Source of the DNA: Mesostigma viride
Lineage: Eukaryota > Streptophyta > Mesostigmatophyceae > Mesostigmatales > Mesostigmataceae
Reading direction: 5' to 3'
DNA length: 64,000 nucleotides
NCBI GenBank assembly: GCA_009746045.1
Contig: RPFO01000079.1
Location: 2,255,344-2,319,343, forward strand
Position numbers and translations under genes: made by a program
Part shown: positions 12,002-22,458 of the stretch, piece after piece
How the letters are laid out: each line of letters starts with the position of its first letter
How positions within the stretch are numbered: the stretch's first letter is position 1
The notes under the pieces: model-generated
The model's database searches: none
The model's input: the letters and a program-made list of their open reading frames with translations, nothing else
What the model was told of the DNA's origin: nothing

Positions 12002-15000
12002 AAGAAGTAGAAGTAGTGGTAGTTGTAGTGGTAGTGGCAGTGGCAGTGGCAGTGGGAGTGGGAGTGGGAGTGGGAGTGGGAGTGGGAGTGGGAGTGGGAG
12101 TGGGAGTGGGAGTGGGAGTGGGAGTGGGAGTGGGAGTGGGAGTGGGAGTGGGAGTGGGAGTGGGAGTGGGAGTGGGAGTGGGAGTGGGAGTGGGAGTGGG
12201 AGTGGGAGTGGGAGTGGGAGTGGGAGTGGGAGTGGGAGTGGGAATGGGAGTGGGAGTGGGAGTGGGAGTGGGAGTGGGAGTGGGAGTACTAGTACTAGTA
12301 CTAGTAGTAGCAGTAGTAGCAGTAGTTGTTGTTGTCACTGTTGTTGTTGTTTAGGGGAGACAAATAAAAATACCAACTATTACAGGTATAACACAGGCCA
12401 ATGTGATGTTGGACGTAGGAGAAGCGTTGAGCGCACTTGCCCCCTTCCTCCCCACCCTTGCCTCCCCCTCCACGTGTGAGCCCACACAGGTCCCCAAAGC
12501 TCTGCCAAAATGATTATTATTTTTCTTCCCCTGTGGTCATTTCCCTGTCGTGATCTCTAGCCTCGCAAGGCCAAGGTCGCTTCATGCTTCCACAGCAATC
12601 AAAAGGAACTGGCAGGCGGCTGTACCCTTGCCTTGTGTACACAAGGTCTGGCTGGTTGGCAAGCCTGATAGGCTGGTACCCTGGGCGACCGTACCCTTGC
12701 TTTTTTGAGCAAGTGCCAGCGAGACTCCCTTGAGACGATTCAGAAGAGCCCGTTTTTGGTCGTACTCTCCATATCATGCACCCCTTGCAACTTACTTTTT
12801 CGCAAGTAATTGATTGGTGCTCTCTTCCAATTCGTCAATCTTGTGAGGGGTCTTCTACTGACCCGTGGGGATTCTTCCATTTCCGTGTTTGCTTTTCCGT
12901 TCTTTTCCTTTCTTCCTTTTGGTCGCCCTGCAGGACGTGGCTGCCAAATGCTTTGAGAGCATGACCGCGGTAAGAAGACTTTTGCATCCCTGTGCACGTT
13001 GGGATGGATACTAATCACATGCATTACATTGGGAAACATCCATGTGTCGATCTTTGTACTTACCGGCGCCTGCCTCTAGTTTGTCTGGCCATCGGCAGCC
13101 ATCCTTGGCTGGCTGTGTTCCCCCGTCTTATACCTAGTTTTCTTCTGCGACCTCCCTGTCTGATCAATTTCTTGTGAGAATTCTCAATTTGTTTTTGTCC
13201 TTCACATTGGCTGGCGGTGGCACTCCATCTACACAGTGTGACTTTCCTACGGACTGTGGCGGGCTGTAAGCGTGAGCTTCTTTCTCTCATTACAACTTCC
13301 CCAGAAAGTTGCCGTACTAAAGAAACAGCCTAATCCGCGCTTGATTCTGTCATCGCTGCCGGTGTGAGGAGTAACGTGCTGTACGACACACTAATATGCT
13401 GCAACAAGCTGTACACTACATTGGCGTGGGTATGATGACTTTGCATGCGTGCACGTGTGCGTTGCAGATGTGCGACCCCACCCTGGCGCAACGAGCCCAC
13501 GACTCGGGGAGCGTGCCAGCATTATTGGACCTCCTGGCCATGGATGTGATCGGCCAATCGTCCGCCAACAAGCCACGTACGGCTGAGGCTACTGGTGCTG
13601 TTGGCTCTATCAATGCTACGGGATCTGCAGCCGGCTCTGCAGCTGCCACCACCACCACCACTGCTGCTGCTGCTGCTGGGGGTGCTGGAGCGGGTCACGT
13701 GGTGTCGACCAGTTTAAACGAAACGCAGGAGATGACCTGTCGAGGGAGGTCCGTTGGGCTTGGGGCTGCGGTGGGGAGGTGGGGAGGGTGGGGGTTGGGT
13801 TGCTTGTGTTGAATAGAGGCAGCAGGATCGTAGTGTGGAAGTGTGGTTAGGGAAGAGGGAAGGGTAAAGAAATATTAGAGAGTAGAGAGTAAGATGTTAG
13901 AAGATAATGTATACGTAGTATGCGATTAGGGATTGGAGAGGGGGATCAGGGATCAGACATTGGAGCACTGATAGTGGAGAATCGATATTAGAGATGAGAT
14001 GTAGACAATGAGAACGGAGATTTGAGAACAGGGAATAGAGTTCATGGTAGCGAATAAAGAGTAGGGAGCAGAGAAACCCTAAACAGAATAGAGAATAGAG
14101 AATAGAGAATAGAGAAAGAGAATAGAGAATAGAGAATAGAGAATAGAGAAAGAGAATAGAGAATAGAGAAAGAGAATAGAGAAAGAGAATAGAGAATAGA
14201 GACAGTGATTCGATTAAGGTTTTGCGCTAACCGCCATGTGGCATATTGAACTTCGTAAACTAGCTTTGGCTCGGCCAATGTGTGGCTTTCAGCCAATAAA
14301 AAATGGGCTAGGCACGGCCACCTGTGGCGAATGGCAGGCGGGCGAGTCAACTGGCTTCAGCTGGCTTCCCTGGTCACGCAATGCTCCCTTGCAAACCTGT
14401 CACCTGCCACTGGTGGGCGTCCTTCCGAGTCACTGAGTCCCGAGCGCAGAATCTTGAAGTATACTGCGGCGTGGCGCGGCGCTTACTCGCCAGTCAGCTA
14501 GTGAACATCAGGCGACCAACGCACGCAAGTCGACAGCCACGGGGCACTGGGCCATTGTTGGCTGGCGGAAGCTACTAGTACTACTACTAGGGAGACTTGC
14601 GGCGGAGAGCCGGCTGGAACACAGATTGACACGGCCAAGTGTGGCGTCACTAGGTAGTATCTTTGGGTTCAACATGGCCATTATGTGGCGAACAGCAACT
14701 GCCAATTAGCACAGCACCACCACTTTGTGGCGTCTTGGGAACTGTCATTCGGGGGTGATATCGCCACAAATTGGTAAAACTCCTACACCGCCACATTTGG
14801 TGAGCAAACGCCACTATCGAAACACTGAATAGAGAAAAGCATAGGAATACTGAATGGGACATGAATACATCAAATTATGAAAGGAAATACTTGCGCCTGC
14901 GCTGTACCCACCTTCACGGTGGCAGCTAGAAGGCTGCTTTAACTAGCTCTCCTTAGGGCCCATGCCAACATTTAAGTTGACTTGAAAATGTCCTTACCAA

Positions 15001-16026
15001 GATATGCCCCATTTGATCAAACCTCAGGGAAAATATTGCAACAACAAGAAAAAAAACGTAGTAAACACCGTAAGTAAAGGGTTGAATGAACACACAATAC
15101 TACGAGCCACTGCGGCACAAGCACAGCACCAGCATGCCAGTCCAGCGCATTAACCGAACCCCAAACGTTAGTGATAGGATTTACTTCTGGGAATCAACTA
15201 TTCAATTTTAGTGGGTTGTTGTGGCTCATACCTTTAACTACTCTGCCTAGTGGTTGGGTGTGGCTTGTACCTCCAACGATTCTGCCTAGTGGTGGGGTGT
15301 GGCTTGTACTCCAACGATTCTGCCTAGTGGTGGGGTGTGGCTTGTACCTACAACTATTCTGCCTAGTGGTGGGGTTTGGCTTGTACCTCCAACGATTCTG
15401 CCTAGTGGTTGTGTGTGGCTTGTACCTCCAACGATTCTGCCTAGTGGTGGGGTGTGGCTTGTACCTACAACTATTCTGCCTAGTGGTGGGGTTTGGCTTG
15501 TACCTCCAACGATTCTGCCTAGTGGTTGTGTGTGGCTTGTACCTCCAACTATTCTGCCTTGTGGTGGGGTGTGGCTTGTACCTCCAACTATTCTGCCTTG
15601 TGGTGGGGTGTGGCTTGTATCTCTGGCGTGCCTCTGTGCGTGCAGCGCCCTGGCTGCGTTGGCAAGCCTGTGTCGGCATCCACCAGTGGATGCCATCGTG
15701 CTGGAAGATGAGCTCGTGCGTGGACAGCTCCTTGGCTTTATTCTCAAATGCTTGGGGTACGTGCGGCGCGCTGTTGGGCGCAGCACTGCACAGGGATGAT
15801 GGGTGACGAGGCTTGCTGAGATGCCTTGAATGCGCTTTGGGGCATTCATGGGAACGTTCATGTCAACCCTGCCCATGAGGTTCTTTGATGTGATCTAGGT
15901 GTATTAGTAGTAGCACTACTTGACAAACGAAAGCTTCACCCGTGTGTGTGAGTGTGTGTGTCTGTGTGAGTGTGTGTGTGCGTGTGTGTGTGTGTGAGTG
16001 AGAGAGAGAGAGGGGGGGGGGGGGGG

Positions 16027-16123
<97 letters not shown>

Positions 16124-16895
16124 AGGGAGGGAGGGAGGGAGGGAGGGAGGAGGGAGGGAGGGAGGAGGGAGGGAGGGAGGGAGGAGGGAGGGAGGGAGGG
16201 AGGGAGGGAGGGAGGGAGGGAGGGAGGGAGAGGGAGGGAGGGAGGGAGGGAGGGAGGGAGGGAGGGAGGGAGGGAGGGAGGGAGGGAGGGAGGGAGGGAG
16301 GAGGGAGGGAGGGAGGGAGGGAGGGAGGGAGGGAGGGAGGGAGGGAGGGAGGGAGGGAGGGAGGGAGGGAGGGAGGAGGGAGGGAGGGAGGGAGGGAGGG
16401 AGGGAGGGAGGGAGGGAGGGAGGGAGGGAGGAGGGAGGGAGGGAGGAGGGAGGAGGGAGGGAGGGAGGAGGGAGGGAGGAGGGAGGGAGGGGAGGGAGGG
16501 AGGAGGGAGGGAGGAGGGAGGGAGGGAGGGAGGGAGGGGGGAGGGAGGAGGAGGGGGGAGGGGGGAGGGGGGGAGGGGGGGGAGGGGGGGAGGGGGGAGG
16601 GGGGAGGGGGGAGGAGGAGGGAGGGAGGGAGGGAGGAGGGAGGGAGGGAGGAGGGAGGGAGGGAGGGAGGGAGGGAGGGAGGGAGGGAGGGAGGGAGGGA
16701 GGAGGGAGGGAGGGAGGGAGGGAGGGAGGGAGGGAGGGAGGAGGGAGGGAGGGAGGGAGGGAGGGAGGGAGGAGGGAGGGAGGGAGGGAGGGAGGGAGGG
16801 AGGGAGGGAGGGAGGGAGGGAGGGAGGGAGGGAGGGAGGGAGGGAGGGAGGGAGGGAGGGAGGGAGGGAGGGAGGGAGGGAGGGAGGGAGGGAGG

Positions 16896-16978
<83 letters not shown>

Positions 16979-18921
16979 GGAGAGAGACAGAGAGAGACAG
17001 AGAGAGATACAGAGATACAGAGACAGAGAGAGAGACAGAGACAGAGATAGAGACAGAGACAGAGACAGAGACAGAGACAGAGACAGAGACAGAGACAGAG
17101 ACAGAGACAGAGACAGAGACAGAGACAGAGACAGAGACAGAGACAGACACAGAGACAGAGACAGAGACAGAGACAGAGACAGAGACAGAGACAATGTTGG
17201 ACTTTAAGGTCTAGCATGACCAACCAACCCACTTATCATTCCAAGCGTGCAAGCTCTCTTGCTCCTCGAGCTACCACAGGTGCATCGACAAGGCTGGGTT
17301 TTCCAGAAGGAGTCAGCAAGGCAGAATTAGGCAGGAGGGTGCTGCCCGTGTATTCATGAGGAGTACATGTTTGCGTGTCTTAGAGCATGCATGTGCAGTA
17401 TATTGCTTGGACCGGCACAGAAATGAATTGTGGGCGACACATGCATTAACTTGTGGCCTGGCCATGCACAGCGGATAGCCGCAAAAACTACTTAACGTTC
17501 TTTCATAGCCGCTGCACGCCCCTGGCTGGGCGTGAATGACAGGAGCTACAACTGCGACGCAGTTCTCACGCCCTGCTTCGCGCTGTTGAGCCTGATGGCG
17601 AAGAAATGCGCCGGTGACGGCCCGGGCGCGTTTGAGAAGCAACTGCTGGCGGTGGACCCTGACCTCATGGAGTCGCTGCGGTGAGTGCACCAGCGCTAAG
17701 CAATAACGACAACAGATGTGCTCCTTGTAAAATTGACTAATGTGGGGTCAGGGGGGGTGGGCGTGGTGGCGATCAGGGGGGGTGGGGGGCGGTGGGGGTT
17801 TGTGGGCGGTGGGGGGGGGGCGGTGGGGGGTTAGGGGCGGTGGGGGGTTGGGGGCGGTGGGGGGTTGGGGGCGGTGGGGGGTTGGGGGCAGTGGGGGATT
17901 AGGGGCGGTGGGGGTTTTAGGGGCGGCGGGGGGGGGGGGGGATGGGGATGGCAGAGATCAGTGGAACAGACCTGTTGGCGGGAGGGCAGGGAAGTGCCAG
18001 GGTAGCCTGGGTACGTCTCTTCAAGTGTATAGCTGGCAGCACCATGGACCAGTTCCCCTCTTCTGCAGAGGTTCACGTTGGGGCCATGTTGTTCTATTGT
18101 CGTGGTACTGTTATCAGTTAGGGCATGCATTCCCTGCATGGAGAGTAGGTCTTCTGCTCCCATGCAGTGAGGGGCATCCGAGGAAGCAATATTCCCGAGT
18201 GCAAGCAATATGTTTCCAGCCGCATATGCACGAATCAGCCGGGCCATCCCAACGGACCCCTTGAGTGGTGCATCCTTGGTGACTGACTAGTTTGTAATCG
18301 AGAGCCCATCTGCTGCTGCGAGTAGTCAGGCAAGCATTTGTGATTGACAATGCTGCGTAGCAATCCACAATAAATACCTGCCGCGTCAGCGAGTTAGGAG
18401 ACGTAAGGTGTAAGCCACTCGCAATCTTTGTATTTCCATTACCCTCACTAGTGTAGAACTGGGATGGCTGGGGACATTTGGCTCCTTTTTGCTGCCCTCT
18501 ATGGACCTACCGGCAATATTTTCTGTTCAGTGAGTGACATGCTGCTGCCATGTTTATGCCATCTCTTCTGAAGAGTTTCCATGATAAGACTAGGCCTGGG
18601 TGGTCCCACTTTTGGACATCGACTGCTCCTGACCTTGCTCATGTTCACTTATGCAACTAGATGGCTACATTCATCCCATCCCATCCCATTTCCATCCCAC
18701 AGAGGACTTTTGCTCACGTGACGCTCCAACTGTATCCAACCTGCAATCTCACGTGAGTCCTGGCTGTTTCTCTTTTGCATGCCAGGAAGCTGACGGTGAT
18801 CAAGCGAGGAGGTGGCTCTGCCGAAGCAGCCCGGTCAGGAAGTGGGGGGGTGGGGGCAGGGGTGCGTGCGGAGTCCAGGAGCCTGTTACGGAAGTTGGAA
18901 GCTGCTGGCTCAAAAGCATAA
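3998..18921 (+). CDS. TPR-armadillo co-chaperone-like protein, 12 exons, 703 aa
   Basis: Exons: 3998-4282, 5066-5155, 6683-7280, 7981-8154, 9072-9208, 10765-10811, 11644-11722, 12934-12969, 13468-13748, 15646-15756, 17543-17680, 18786-18921. Every junction is GT-AG and every phase matches (2112 nt including the stop), which strongly supports the model. Residues about 37-145 form TPR repeats ([52 protein letters not shown]), the type that binds Hsp70/Hsp90 tails. Residues about 150-320 are acidic, low-complexity linker. From about 325 onward short helical segments rich in Leu and Ala ([44 protein letters not shown]) look like armadillo repeats. Architecture and length resemble TTC12 (dynein-arm assembly) or a short UNC-45; I cannot choose between them by eye. 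The frame stays open upstream to 3851 and the ATG abuts TTTCAG, so an extra 5' exon is possible (acceptors near 3880 or 3931). Introns are 0.5-1.9 kb and mostly satellite DNA. Confidence 0.75.
5228..5425 (+). repeat. 84-bp tandem repeat, about 2.3 copies, intron 2
   Basis: TTGGACTGCTGGGACCGAT recurs at 5228, 5312 and 5396 with an 84-bp period. It lies entirely in intron 2 of the TPR-ARM gene. The period is a multiple of three, so one long frame crosses it by chance. Confidence 0.85.
5782..5996 (+). repeat. 72-bp tandem repeat, 3 copies, intron 2
   Basis: GGACGAGGCGCAGGATGGG starts at 5782, 5854 and 5926, with copies nearly identical. The array is intronic in the TPR-ARM gene; its in-frame period creates an open frame that is not an exon. 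Confidence 0.9.
9731..10397 (+). repeat. 68-bp minisatellite, about 9.8 copies, intron 5
   Basis: Units begin CGTGTGTGGCCACG and contain GTTTTGGGTCATGCACACG; the period is 68 bp. Because 68 is not a multiple of three, each frame cycles through the same three peptides every three units, and all three plus-strand frames stay open for over 220 codons. The last unit is shortened at 10380. It lies in the intron between exons 5 and 6 of the TPR-ARM gene. Confidence 0.95.
11823..12310 (+). repeat. AGT / GGGAGT microsatellite block, intron 7
   Basis: A run of about 60 AGT triplets with a few AGA interruptions passes through a GGCAGT transition into about 40 GGGAGT hexamers (about 12051-12288), then ACT/AGT triplets. 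The two halves look like successive expansion of one founder motif. Both strands give meaningless Val/Gly or Thr/Pro frames. Confidence 0.95.
14087..14205 (+). repeat. GAATAGA microsatellite, intron 9
   Basis: Irregular GAATAGA and GAAAGAGAATAGA units run for about 120 bp. Upstream, 13860-14045, is a looser purine-rich stretch of AGAGAATAG-like words that may be a decayed part of the same array. Confidence 0.85.
15244..15620 (+). repeat. 39-bp minisatellite, about 9.7 copies, intron 9
   Basis: Units begin GCCTAGTGGTGGGGTGTGGC and end ACGATTCT. One copy lacks a base (38 bp near 15309), which shifts the frame. Two alternating variants (CTACAACTATT and CTCCAACGATT) recur in a blockwise order. 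The array ends 25 bp before the acceptor of exon 10 of the TPR-ARM gene, unusually close. Confidence 0.95.
15940..17195 (+). repeat. 1.25-kb purine tract: GT, GA, GGGA, GA, GACAGA arrays, intron 10
   Basis: A GT tract (about 15940-15998) leads into GA dinucleotides, then over 700 bp of GGGA tetramers broken by GGA and GGGGGA variants, a second GA tract near 16900-16970, and GACAGA hexamers to 17195. From 15998 on, one strand is almost pure purine, a composition known to favour triplex (H-DNA) and G-quadruplex structures. The order GA-GGGA-GA is nearly symmetrical. Confidence 0.97.
17750..17945 (+). repeat. G-rich GGGGCGGTGGGGGTT array, intron 11
   Basis: About ten imperfect units of 18-20 bp, each with two or three runs of four or more Gs, begin about 70 bp after the donor of exon 11 of the TPR-ARM gene. 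Several G4 motifs therefore sit on the sense strand of the transcript. Confidence 0.85.
18660..18735 (+). repeat. Relic of LINE 3' end in intron 11
   Basis: The run of ATCCC/CCATCCC followed by GAGGACTTTTGCTCACGTGACGC matches the terminal part of LINE copies at 54.9 and 62.45 kb. It sits 50 bp before the final acceptor of the TPR-ARM gene. The copy is short and diverged. Confidence 0.45.
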
Positions 18922-19224
18922 CTCCGATGGCATTAGCCATGATGACTGTGCCAGGGCAACGGCCTTACTATCTTGGTTGTGGGAGTCACCCGTACAAATT
19001 TTTCAGCTAGTGCCTTTCTTTGATGTAATTCCGAACTACATGCATGTTTGCATGCGTACATAAACCTGTATCTGACTATGTGGTGCTTCTGCTGAGCACT
19101 ATGGAATCACACCTGCAAATTAATTTGCATGCGCATCTGGACAGCTAGTCGTACACTATTATGTGCCTGGGTCTGCGCTGGCGTCCGGGGTGGCCGGGCG
19201 GCCGGCCATGGGCGATGGCCAGCA

Positions 19225-19556
19225 TGACTGTATAAATTATCATTTCTTATTTCGTTTTGTCCTCACCTGGCATGCCCCAGGCCGCGCGCGGCAGGGCCGC
19301 CACCTGTGGACTTTCCATGATAGACTAGGCATGGACATGTGCTAATCTAGACGTGACGGGCTCACACCCGGGCAGCCTAGCTCCTGGTTTGTCTGTAATA
19401 TGGAGGCAGATGGTTCACAAGGATAGATGGCAAGTAGTGTATGAAGGAGACCACCCCCAAGTCCGTGGGGGCTCCGCGTGTGACCGCGTTTGGCATGCAT
19501 AGCAATTCGGGCCGTACGTGGTGCCCACAACCCTGTAACTAGGACCCAGCTAGCAT
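19225..19556 (+). mobile_element. LINE 3' end, 5'-truncated
   Basis: The sequence from TCCTCACCTGGCATGCCCC to CCTGTAACTAGGACCCAG matches the 3' end of the LINE at 62.0-62.3 kb and, inverted, 62.85-63.1 kb. In the better copies it encodes a C-terminal peptide with IWRQMVRKDRWQVVM, typical of the tail of non-LTR reverse transcriptase proteins; here the frame is broken soon after GMDMC. It is followed by an inverted 3' fragment. Confidence 0.7.
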
Positions 19557-19614
19557 CGATCAGCTAGTGGCGCAGTAAGTCACGTGTAACTATAGGTGTA
19601 GTATAGCTAATTAT

Positions 19615-19745
19615 AATAGACACGCGTGACTGCGTCACGTGAGCATAAGTCCTCAGTGGGAGGGGAACATGGGATGAATGGATGGTGTAAGCTATCTAGG
19701 TCCTAGCTATCTAGGTCACGTGTATATTAATTAATTAATAATTCA
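19615..19745 (-). mobile_element. Inverted LINE 3' tip with TTAA run
   Basis: GACTGCGTCACGTGAGCATA through GGGAGGGGAACATGGGATG to AGCTATCTAGGTCCTAG is the reverse complement of the LINE terminus seen at 62.40-62.49 kb. A TTAATTAATTAA run follows at 19728. Together with the preceding copy it makes a tail-to-tail arrangement. Confidence 0.7.
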
Positions 19746-20389
19746 TTACGTGCATGCTAGCCCATCCCCGCGGCCCCAGTTGGACTCTGGCCATTGCAGC
19801 CACGTGTACTAGCTAATTGCTTGTGCATCTTAGCAATATAAGCGTGAAGGAGACTGGGGGTCTCTGCCCTTTCTCCTGTAGTGCACACACAGGGATTAAA
19901 AGCACTTCGGTGCTCCGTGACTCCCCAACGGGAGCACGAGCTTAATTAATTAATTAATTAATATAAGCGTGTCTGCCCATGCGTGAGGCGCATATAAATT
20001 GATGTGCGCAAACATGAACTCATAAAAAACAATTTGTTGCATGGACTTACAAATGACCTTAAATAAATATTGAAGGTTATTCGGCTGTTAATTTTACTTC
20101 ATTCCTCGGCCGGTGTGGATCAAGTGTCCCATGCTGGCTGTAGTTATTTTGTCGTGGTTGTAGTATCCGACGCTATAACAAGAGGCTCTTGTTATAATAG
20201 CGTTGGCTTTGTTTAGGTTTGATTGGGTGCCTTCACTCTGATGTAAGTTCTTATAATTTTTAATATTGAACGTAAGTGCAAAAAAAGTATGCAACACATA
20301 ATATGTGCAGGTCCGTGCACGATTAATACCGCGCAAATATCATGCACACCACTAGAACGTACTGCACCTGGTGCATGGCCGTTATATTG

Positions 20390-20655
20390 GGATCATAACT
20401 TATTTGCCTTCGTTAATCTCGAATGTCATTAGGTTCGATCTCTTATATATGCATGAGTTGGGGGGTGTGCACCGGGTGAACCCCATGGGTATAAGTAAGT
20501 ACTTGCGTGTCATGCGCATGGGCATACCACGGAGTACTATGCTAATCTCATTGAAAAGTAATTACACGAAAGTTACAAATATCCTCTGCATCATGCCCCA
20601 ACCATAAAGTCACTAGAGGGGGACAATATAGTCACTAGAGGGGGATATAATCCTC
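20390..20655 (+). mobile_element. Candidate tRNA-derived SINE, copy A
   Basis: The shared body runs from about 20480 (TAAGTAAGTACTTGCGTGTC) to CATGCCCCAACCATA near 20605, followed by two copies of AGTCACTAGAGGGGGA. A GGTTCGATCTC word at about 20432, upstream of the body, resembles a pol III B box and lines up with the B box of copy B at 56.35 kb. The head of this copy is more decayed than that of copy B. Confidence 0.55.
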
Positions 20656-21672
20656 ATCTGAGCGCCTGTCTTATACTGTAATTGCAGACGAGGCGGTAGT
20701 GTAGCGGCTATCCTCAGGGGCAATAACCTCCACCTGAGGACATCTACCCTGCATTCTACCAATGGGCTGCGGGGCTCGTGGGGAGAAAACAGGAGCATGC
20801 CCCACAGGAAGCCTCACAGACGGCAGCCCATTTCTCCTTGCCTATCACGCGGGCGCGGAGTACAGACCCATGGGAATGCATGCCCCTAAAACCCCTCAGG
20901 CTCTGGGAGAGGCCTTGATATTCTCCCAAACTGGCACCTCTAAATGAGTTCCAAGCCTATCTGTGGGGCCCCAGTGGACCATGGGGCAGCCCTACTGCAT
21001 CCGCTATGCTTTTGCTATGTCGAAGCTTTGTTGCACCCACAGTAGTTGCTAGACTCTCCTAGTGAGCAGTTTGATTGAACAAGTGGCCTGGCTTTGAAGG
21101 CAACGAGAGAAGGGAGGGGTCCCATGCCCCCTTCTTGCTGTGCATCAAACAGGTATGAAAGATACCTACTCAAAAGTTGGCACCCCGTGACTTTCCCAAC
21201 GGAGGTGCGTGAATGAAAGAATGAATGAACATGCATGAGTGCTCTCAAGCGGAACGCCACATTGGACATAGAGGTGGGCCGCCAACCACATGCCCATTAA
21301 TCAAGCCGCTACAAATATGTGGCCTCAAACAAGGCGAATTAGGCAACACCTTCAGCCTGAATGCTAGGAAACGAGCCCAGCAAAAGGTTAGCTAGGGGTA
21401 TGACTCCACAGGATGACATTCAAGTCATGGCGCCGCCTCCAGAAATACAGCGCTGTGCAATTTCGGCCTATAGACAAGGCCCAGGTTAGCAACATTTGGA
21501 GAACTGTGAAGGTCTCTCCCCAGGTGGGTAGGGATGGCCCACTGGTAGTCTAACACACTCCAGCCTTACCTTTGGCGTTTATGATGTTGCATGATATTTG
21601 GTATAATTCTTTCATGACCATACCTGCGCGCATAGCACACAAGTCATGTCCTTATCCCGTCCCGAATACTCG

Positions 21673-22458
21673 CTAGTCTAACCGGTACACTTGGCCCTTT
21701 GCGATCAGCTTTTGGATCACCGCTGTCTCCTCCGCCATTGCATGCACCGTGCTCGTCTTGGTCTTGGTCTCGAAGTAGTGCTCATGCACGCCCTTGGCGA
21801 AGTCAAAGCCCGCGATGGCCACCTGCTTGTGCCGCAGCGCCATGTAGGCCACCGCGAGCAGACCCGTGGAGGGGAATTTGGCCTTGAAGCCCAGTTTGCC
21901 ATACAGGAGCGCCTCCTCGCGTTCCAACGACCCCACAAACAGCTTGTGGTCCAGCCGCTCCCGCTTGTACTGCTCCATGATCTCGGACACCCTCTGGGCG
22001 CGCTTCCTGGCCTTGCTGCTGTCGGCGGGGGGGCAGTTCCATTTTTTCTCGGTGCAACCTGCCCTGAACACGATTGGGACCACGATCTGCCTGGCGCTGT
22101 CCGCGCCACCGGTGTGTGGCCGTCCTTTGGGATCCCGCAGCAGGTTCACGAACCAGATGGTGGTCTTCGTCCCGATGTGACTCTCGTATCCGGCGGTCGT
22201 GAAGAAGTTGAAGCGGACCACTTCTTTGTACTTGTCGATGGTGCTGCCCAGGTTGGAATTCACGAGGCTGCGGCCATTCCCGATAATAACGGCTTCAAAT
22301 GTCGCGTCTGGCGGAATTCCTGCCAGGCAAATGTCTCCGGAAATCATGAGGCACAGCATAAGCCATAATTCCATGAGACGCGTTAGCCCAGGACGGGCCA
22401 TCAGCGCTGTCTCCTCTCGTCGCGGTTTCCTCGAAAGGGAAGGCATCATACATGGCAT
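21673..22458 (-). CDS. GT29 sialyltransferase-like protein, 261 aa
   Basis: An uninterrupted minus-strand frame encodes a family-29 glycosyltransferase fold. All four family motifs are visible, numbered from the ATG at 22458: L motif about residues 54-103 (IIGNGRSLVNSNLGSTIDKY, then VVRFNFF), S motif from 196 (PSTGLLAVAYMAL..AIAGFDF), motif III H-Y-F-E at 227-230, and the VS motif H239-x4-E244. In GT29 enzymes these bind CMP-sialic acid and supply the catalytic His. A basic N-terminus (SRKPRREE) followed by a hydrophobic stretch (MELWLMLCLMISG) fits a Golgi type II anchor with almost no stem. The Cys pair that joins L and S motifs in animal enzymes is absent, so donor specificity is uncertain; plant and algal relatives may use other sugars. 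The frame is open upstream to 22632, but without an ATG before 22458; ATG 22401 is an alternative start. It is divergent from the CCDC57-like gene. Confidence 0.8.
   Translation of the reverse strand: MPCMMPSLSRKPRREETALMARPGLTRLMELWLMLCLMISGDICLAGIPPDATFEAVIIGNGRSLVNSNLGSTIDKYKEVVRFNFFTTAGYESHIGTKTTIWFVNLLRDPKGRPHTGGADSARQIVVPIVFRAGCTEKKWNCPPADSSKARKRAQRVSEIMEQYKRERLDHKLFVGSLEREEALLYGKLGFKAKFPSTGLLAVAYMALRHKQVAIAGFDFAKGVHEHYFETKTKTSTVHAMAEETAVIQKLIAKGQVYRLD

Larger units (their letters stand above)
18922..21672. other. Intergenic interval with transposon fragments
   Basis: This lies between the convergent ends of the TPR-ARM gene and the GT29 gene. It holds two LINE 3' fragments (19.2-19.7 kb), TTAA runs (19730, 19943-19963) and a SINE copy near 20.4 kb. 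I see no gene in 20660-21672; frames there are short and without exon signals. Confidence 0.6.

Noticed and set aside
15863-17232. Open frames of 350-443 codons rich in Ser/Leu/Pro or Arg/Glu/Gly
   Set aside because: They are translations of GA/GGGA microsatellites inside an intron, without splice context.
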